From the NCBI GenBank assembly GCA_016713435.1, contig JADJPD010000022.1, positions 90,721 to 154,720 on the forward strand: a stretch of 64,000 nucleotides of DNA, written 5' to 3'. Under the pieces are notes generated by a model. The model worked only from the letters and a program-made list of their open reading frames with translations, was not told the origin of the DNA and did no database searches. The stretch is from Gemmatimonadota bacterium. GTDB lineage: Bacteria; Gemmatimonadota; Gemmatimonadetes; Gemmatimonadales; GWC2-71-9. The translations under genes and the position numbers were made by a program. Numbering within the stretch: the stretch's first letter is position 1; each line of letters starts with the position of its first letter. Shown piece after piece: positions 60,066-64,000 of the stretch.

Positions 60066-60615
60066 ATGCCCCACGCCTCCTCGCCCCGCTGGACCCGCGC
60101 CATGGTCGAGGCGCTCCCCGACGACGGGCAGCGCTACGAACTGGCGTATGGCGAACTGCTGGTGACCCCGGCCCCCGGCCGCCGGCACGAGCGGATCCTC
60201 CTGCGGTTCTTCCAGGCCATCGACAGGTACGTGACCGCGCGAAGGCCTGGGCGAACTCTTCGCCTCGCACGGCGTCGTGAGCTGGGACGACGACAGCTAC
60301 TTCCTCCCCGACCTCGTGGTGATCCCCGCCAGCGAGTCGCACACCGACGACTGGGCCGAAGTCCAGCATCCCCTGCTCATCATCGAAGTCCTGAGCCCCT
60401 CGAGCGCCCGCCACGACCGCACCCAGAAGCGCCGCCGCTGCCAGGAGGCCGGCGTCCCCGCCTACTGGGTCGTGGACCCGGAGCAGGCGCAGGTGGAGGT
60501 CTGGACGCCGGCGGCCACCGAGCCGCGCGTCGAGCGGAACCGCCTCACCTGGCATCCGGACGGCGTCGGCGAGCCGCTCACCCTCGCCCTCCCCGCCCTC
60601 TTCACCAGTCGCTGA
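60066..60615 (+). CDS. Uma2-family (DUF820) protein, copy 2, one frameshift
   Basis: About 183 aa, a paralogue of the 57.1 kb gene: ALPDDGQRYELAYGELLVTP, HERILLRFFQAIDRYV, then one extra base near 60245 before LGELFASHGVVSWDDDSYFL. The catalytic-region motifs DDDSYFLPDLVVIP, LLIIEVLSPSSARHD and CQEAGVPAYWVVDPEQAQVEVW are intact. ATG 60060 would add two residues. The upstream region shares about 35 bp with copy 1. Confidence 0.83.
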
Positions 60616-60653
60616 GCGCCGCGCGCATCGGTCCCCTCCCCCCACACCCGTAA

Positions 60654-60682
60654 GGGCCGGATATATCCGGCCCCTACGTCGT
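60654..60682. repeat. GGATATATCC-core palindrome with GGGCC arms
   Basis: GGGCCGGATATATCCGGCCC followed by CTACGTCG. It combines the GGATATATCC core of the 47 and 60 kb copies with the GGCCCCTACG end of the 37.6 kb and 11.7 kb elements, linking both groups in one family. Left flank GTCCCCTCCCCCC. It lies between the convergent Uma2 and kinase genes. Confidence 0.88.
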
Positions 60683-60708
60683 CCGCTTTGCAGCCACGCC
60701 CGGCAACG

Positions 60709-63342
60709 CTACGGCGCCACCCGCTCCAGCTCCGTGAACCAGTTGAAGACCACCGTGATCCGCGGCGTCGGCCGCCTCGCCGGCACGCGCGTCATCAGGA
60801 AACGCTCCCCGTCCGCCGAGACGTCGTAGCTCCGCGGCCGCGTCCACCCGGGATTGTCGGGATACGGGCCCGCGAATAGCAGTCGCGGCAGCGTGCTCGT
60901 CCCCGCCTCCGGATCCACCGTCACCACCATCACGCTGTCCGCGCTCCGGTACACCAGCTCCCGCCCGCCCCGCGTCCACATCGGCTCCGATCCCTGCACC
61001 GGCGACACCTTCCACCGCCGCCGCCCCGGGTCCGGGAACGACTGGATGAACACCTCCACCCGCCCCGACTCGTCCGAGTCGTACGCCATCCACCGTCCGT
61101 CGGGCGAGAGCGCCGGGTGCGCCAGGTTGAAGCCGTTGCCCAGGTAGCGGCTCGGCGCGGTGTCCCCCACCAGGTGCACCGTCCACAAATCCGACTGCCC
61201 CGGCAGGCTCAGCTGGTACGCCAGCAGCTGTCCGTCCCGCGACGTGGTGCCGAGGTAGCGGTCGTGCCGGCCCGTGAGGAGCGGCTCCTCCGGGCGGCTC
61301 GCGTCCGCGGCGCGGCGGTAGACGTCGTAGGTGGGTCGCTCGCTGCTGTACAGGAGCTCCCGCCCGTCCGGCGTCCACTGCGCCCCGAAGTCGCACCCCG
61401 CCGCCGTCGTCAGGCGGGTGCCGCCCGGCCGCCCGAGCGGGAACATCCACACGTCGCCCAGCGAATTGGCGGCGCGGATGTCCACCGCCACCTGGCTCCC
61501 GTCCGGCGAGAGCCGCGGGTGGTCGTAGCGGTCCGCGTGCGGCAGCGCCAGCGTGGCGCGCCCCTGCCGGTCCACCAGCACCACCTCGGTCTCCGTCACG
61601 TAGCTGGCAACGGGCATGTACGCCAGCGTGCCGGTCTCCGACACGTCGAACGCCGCCGCCCCGTCCGTCGCGTTCATCGCCACGCTATCCACGACCGCCA
61701 CCGCCGGCCCCCGTCACCGCGAGCGTCCGGAGGTCGAAGCGCGCCGCCCGGATCGTCTCCCCCACCGCGAACAGCAGGTGCCCCGAGCGCACGTACAGCC
61801 CGAACACCCCGCCGGTGAGGAGCACCTTCCGCTCCCCCGTGCTCAGCGTCAGCACCTCGATGGTGGCCTGGTCGGTGGGGCTCCGGTACGCCGTGAACAG
61901 GACGTGTTCCCCGTCAGGCAGGATCTGCGGCCACCAGTGCCCGAGCTCGCCGCAGGCGGTGTCCGGCGTGGTGAGCATGTGCTCGTCGCCCCCGTGCTCG
62001 TCCACCATCCAGAGGCCGGAGTTGTAGCTGCGGGTGTAGAGGATCTTGCCGTTGCGGCCCCAGCTGCCGCCCGCCCAGTCCGTGAACGCCAGGTCGATCG
62101 CCGGCCCGCCCGCCACCGGCACCTTCATCAGCCGGCCCTGCCGGAAATACGCCACCCACTGCCCGTCCGGCGACACGAAGGGCCGGCTGTTCCCCGTCGC
62201 CAGCGTCCCGAGGCCGGCGTTGGCGATCACCTCCATGCCGTCCTTGTCCATCGTGCCGGAGGATCTCCTCCCGCCGGCCCACCATGGCCGTCACGAAGAC
62301 CTGCCGGCCATCGGGGCTCAGCCGCACGATCGGCGTGAACGTCGGCTCGATCCCGGGACCCAGGTCCAGCGAGAACCGCACCGGCCCCGCCGGCGCCGCA
62401 GCGCCGCCCGCCTGGCTGAACCAGAGCACCCCGAGCGCAACGAGCAGGATCCCCGCGATGCCCCACGGCACCAGGGACGCCCGGCCCGGCGCCAGCGCCG
62501 GTACGGCACCCGCCGCTCTCCGCAGCGCCTCACGAACTCGTCGCCGTCTGCCACCGGTCGGCGGGCAGTTTCTCGAGCGCGCACAGCACCGCCTCGTCCA
62601 CGTGCGGCGGCACCGACTTCCGCTCGGCCGAGACTGGCACCGGCGGGTCGGACATGATGCGGTTGAGGACGGCGCGCGCCGTGAGTCCCCGGAGAAGGGC
62701 CGCTTGCCCGTCAGCATCGTAGGTGCAGACGCCGAGCGCGTAGATGTCGGTGCGGCCGTCCACGTCGTGGTCCCCCGCCGCCTGCTCCGGGCTCACGTAC
62801 TCCGGCGTCCCGAGGCTCACCCCCGCCCGCGTCAGGCGCACCTCGCCGCTCTCCGTCCGGTCCAGCGCCAGCCCGAAATCCGCCACCATTGCGCGGCCAT
62901 CGTGGAAGAGGACGTTGTCCGGTTTCACGTCACGGTGGATCACGCCCTGGCGGTGGGCGTAATCAATGGCCGACGCGATCTCGCCGGCGATGCGGAGCGT
63001 GTCGGCCACGGGGAGCTGCACCTCGCGCTCGAGCCGCGCCCGCAGCGACTCGCCCTCCACGTACAGCATGACGTAGAAGACGGTCCCCGCCACGCGCCCC
63101 GAGTCGAACAGCGGCAGGATGTGGGGGTGGTGCAGGTTGGCGGTGGTCTCGATCTCCTTGAGGAACCGGTCCGCGCCGATCAGCGCGGCCAGGTCGGGCA
63201 GGAGGACCTTGATGGCCACCTGCCGGTTGTGCCGGATGTCCCGCGCCAGGTACACCGTGGCCATCCCGCCCGTGCCGAGCGGCCGGTCCACGTCGTAGCG
63301 GCCCGCGAGGGCGGCCCGGAGGGCGTCGAGGAGGTCGTCCAT
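60709..63342 (-). CDS. Ser/Thr kinase with TM helix and WD40/TolB-like sensor, several frameshifts
   Basis: About 877 aa when frames are joined. Kinase domain from MDDLLDALRAALAGRYDVDR: LGTGGMATVYLARD, AIKVLLPD, IHRDVKPDNVLF, VADFGLALD, GTPEYVSPEQA, EMLTGKRPFSG. One TM helix follows (GIAGILLVALGVLWFS, about residue 290), then an extracytoplasmic PD40/TolB-like propeller (IVRLSPDGRQVFV; FVSPDGQWVAYFRQG; ALSPDGRWMAYDSDESGR; MWTRGGRELVYRS). Breaks lie near 62710, 62680, 62540, 62258 and 61703. This kinase-propeller plan is common in Gemmatimonadota and Acidobacteriota. Whether it is intact cannot be known from this sequence. Confidence 0.85.
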
Positions 63343-63440
63343 GGGGCTCGCGGCGGCGGGAGAACGCCGTACAAGGGAAGCCGACCGGCAGACTCCCTAA
63401 TGTGGCCGCCGCGACAGGCGGCCGCAACGCCGCCCCGGGC

Positions 63441-64000
63441 CTACTTGTCGAGCCGGAAGATCCCACGCTCCATGGCCACCGTCACCGCGCGGGTCCGGTC
63501 GTCCACGCCGAGCTTGGCGAAGATGTGGAGCAGGTGGGTCTTCACCGTGGCCTCGCTGATGCGGAGGTCCTTGCCGATGATCTTGTTGCTGGTGCCCTTG
63601 GCCGCAGTCGAGCACTTCGATCTCCCGGGCGCTGAGCGCGCGGTCCACCGGGCCACGCACCCGACCCACCAGCTTCGACGCCACGGCGGGCGAGAGCACC
63701 GAGTCCCCGCGCGCGGTGGCGCGGATGGCCTTGAAGAGGTCGTCCCGCGGCGGTAGTCGCCTGAAGCAGGTAGCCGGTGGCGCCCCGCGCCTCCACCGCG
63801 CGCAGGATGTCGCCGTCGGAGTCGTAGGTGGTGAGCACCAGCACCCGCGTGCCCGGGGCCTGCTCCTTGAGCAGCCGGATGGCGCCGAGGCCGTCGAGCT
63901 CCGGCATCTGGAGGTCCACCAGCAGCACGTCCGGCTTCGCTTCCTTTACCACGGCCAGCGCTTCCTTCCCGTTGGCGGCCTCCCCCACCACCTGGAAGTC
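63441..64000 (-). CDS. NarL/LuxR-type response regulator, N-terminus outside window, frameshifts
   Basis: The receiver domain enters from the window edge: VGEAANGKEALAVVKEAKPD, phospho-Asp in LLVDLQMPELDG, then VLVLTTYDSDGDIL. The usual Lys of GYLLK is Gln (GYLLQATT). The frame shifts near 63752 (to DDLFKAIRATARGDSVLSPA) and again near 63605. The C-terminal LuxR helix-turn-helix is clear (LSAREIEVLD, NKIIGKDLRISEATVKTHLL, IFAKLGVDDRTRAVTVA). It lies upstream of the kinase gene on the same strand; a partner histidine kinase is not visible. Confidence 0.85.
   Translation of the reverse strand, partial: LPGGGGGRQREGSAGRGKGSEAGRAAGGPPDAGARRPRRHPAAQGAGPGHAGAGAHHLRLRRRHPARGGGAGRHRLPASGDYRRGTTSSRPSAPPRAGTRCSRPPWRRSWWVGCVARWTARSAPGRSKCSTAAKGTSNKIIGKDLRISEATVKTHLLHIFAKLGVDDRTRAVTVAMERGIFRLDK

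Overview
The window is very GC-rich and gene-dense. It looks like a chromosomal segment of a Gemmatimonadota-type bacterium. The basis is inference from content: an HrcA/DnaJ operon, Pkn-type kinases fused to Ig-like, RCC1 and WD40/TolB-like domains, Uma2-family proteins, a partner-switching module, Wzi-like and other outer-membrane proteins (a diderm envelope), and heptose kinase. No taxonomic marker such as 16S rRNA is present. Many universally conserved genes (dxs, xseA, recJ, dnaG, obg, dprA) carry one frame break each while every domain remains readable in a neighbouring frame. This fits single-base indels in an assembly better than gene decay, so such genes are annotated here across their full span.

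Layout. From 1 to 37.4 kb almost everything is on the minus strand in tight operons, usually with 4-bp ATGA/GTGA overlaps. In transcription order from the right these are: (a) hrcA-dnaJ-prmA-rsmE-HIT-membrane coiled coil-AAA+, then pspA and a substrate-binding/OmpA fusion (28.3-37.4 kb); (b) mutS2-dnaG-zinc ribbon-recJ-rsmD-coaD-pta, then STAS-anti-sigma kinase-PP2C phosphatase-rsmA, ending at rex with a Rex operator (15.5-28.1 kb); (c) arcA-exonuclease-MBL hydrolase, infC-rpmI-rplT, pheST-coiled coil-zapA, rny-folD-xseAB-ispA-dxs (1-15.4 kb). From 37.6 to 51.8 kb come hemW, a small outer-membrane barrel, a giant kinase with Ig-like and RCC1 domains, dprA, obg, an AhpD-like protein, a damaged asparaginase, a Wzi-like porin, a heptose kinase and an interrupted MarR gene.

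At 51.93 kb a tRNA-Val(CAC) begins a visibly less GC-rich island (about 52.0-57.0 kb). It holds an ABC-type ATPase with a broken TOPRIM-like partner, an imperfect 61-bp copy of the tRNA 3' part at 54.68 kb, a STAS-like protein, a two-TM protein and a PD-(D/E)XK-like protein. From 57 to 64 kb host composition returns: two Uma2 genes and a third Uma2 remnant, a kelch-like secreted protein, a beta-helix lipoprotein, a kinase with a WD40/TolB-like sensor, and a LuxR-type response regulator cut by the window edge.

Cross-cutting signals. A dispersed family of palindromic repeats with interchangeable cores occurs at least nine times; two copies supply the TAG stop codon of the gene they abut. Several monocistronic or operon-leading genes have a TANNNT hexamer 6-8 nt before the start codon, suggesting leaderless transcription. 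The strongest candidates for new biology are the PspA/AAA+/membrane coiled-coil/SBP-OmpA cluster wired into the heat-shock operon, and the kinase with Ig-like repeats on both sides of its membrane helix plus an RCC1 propeller.
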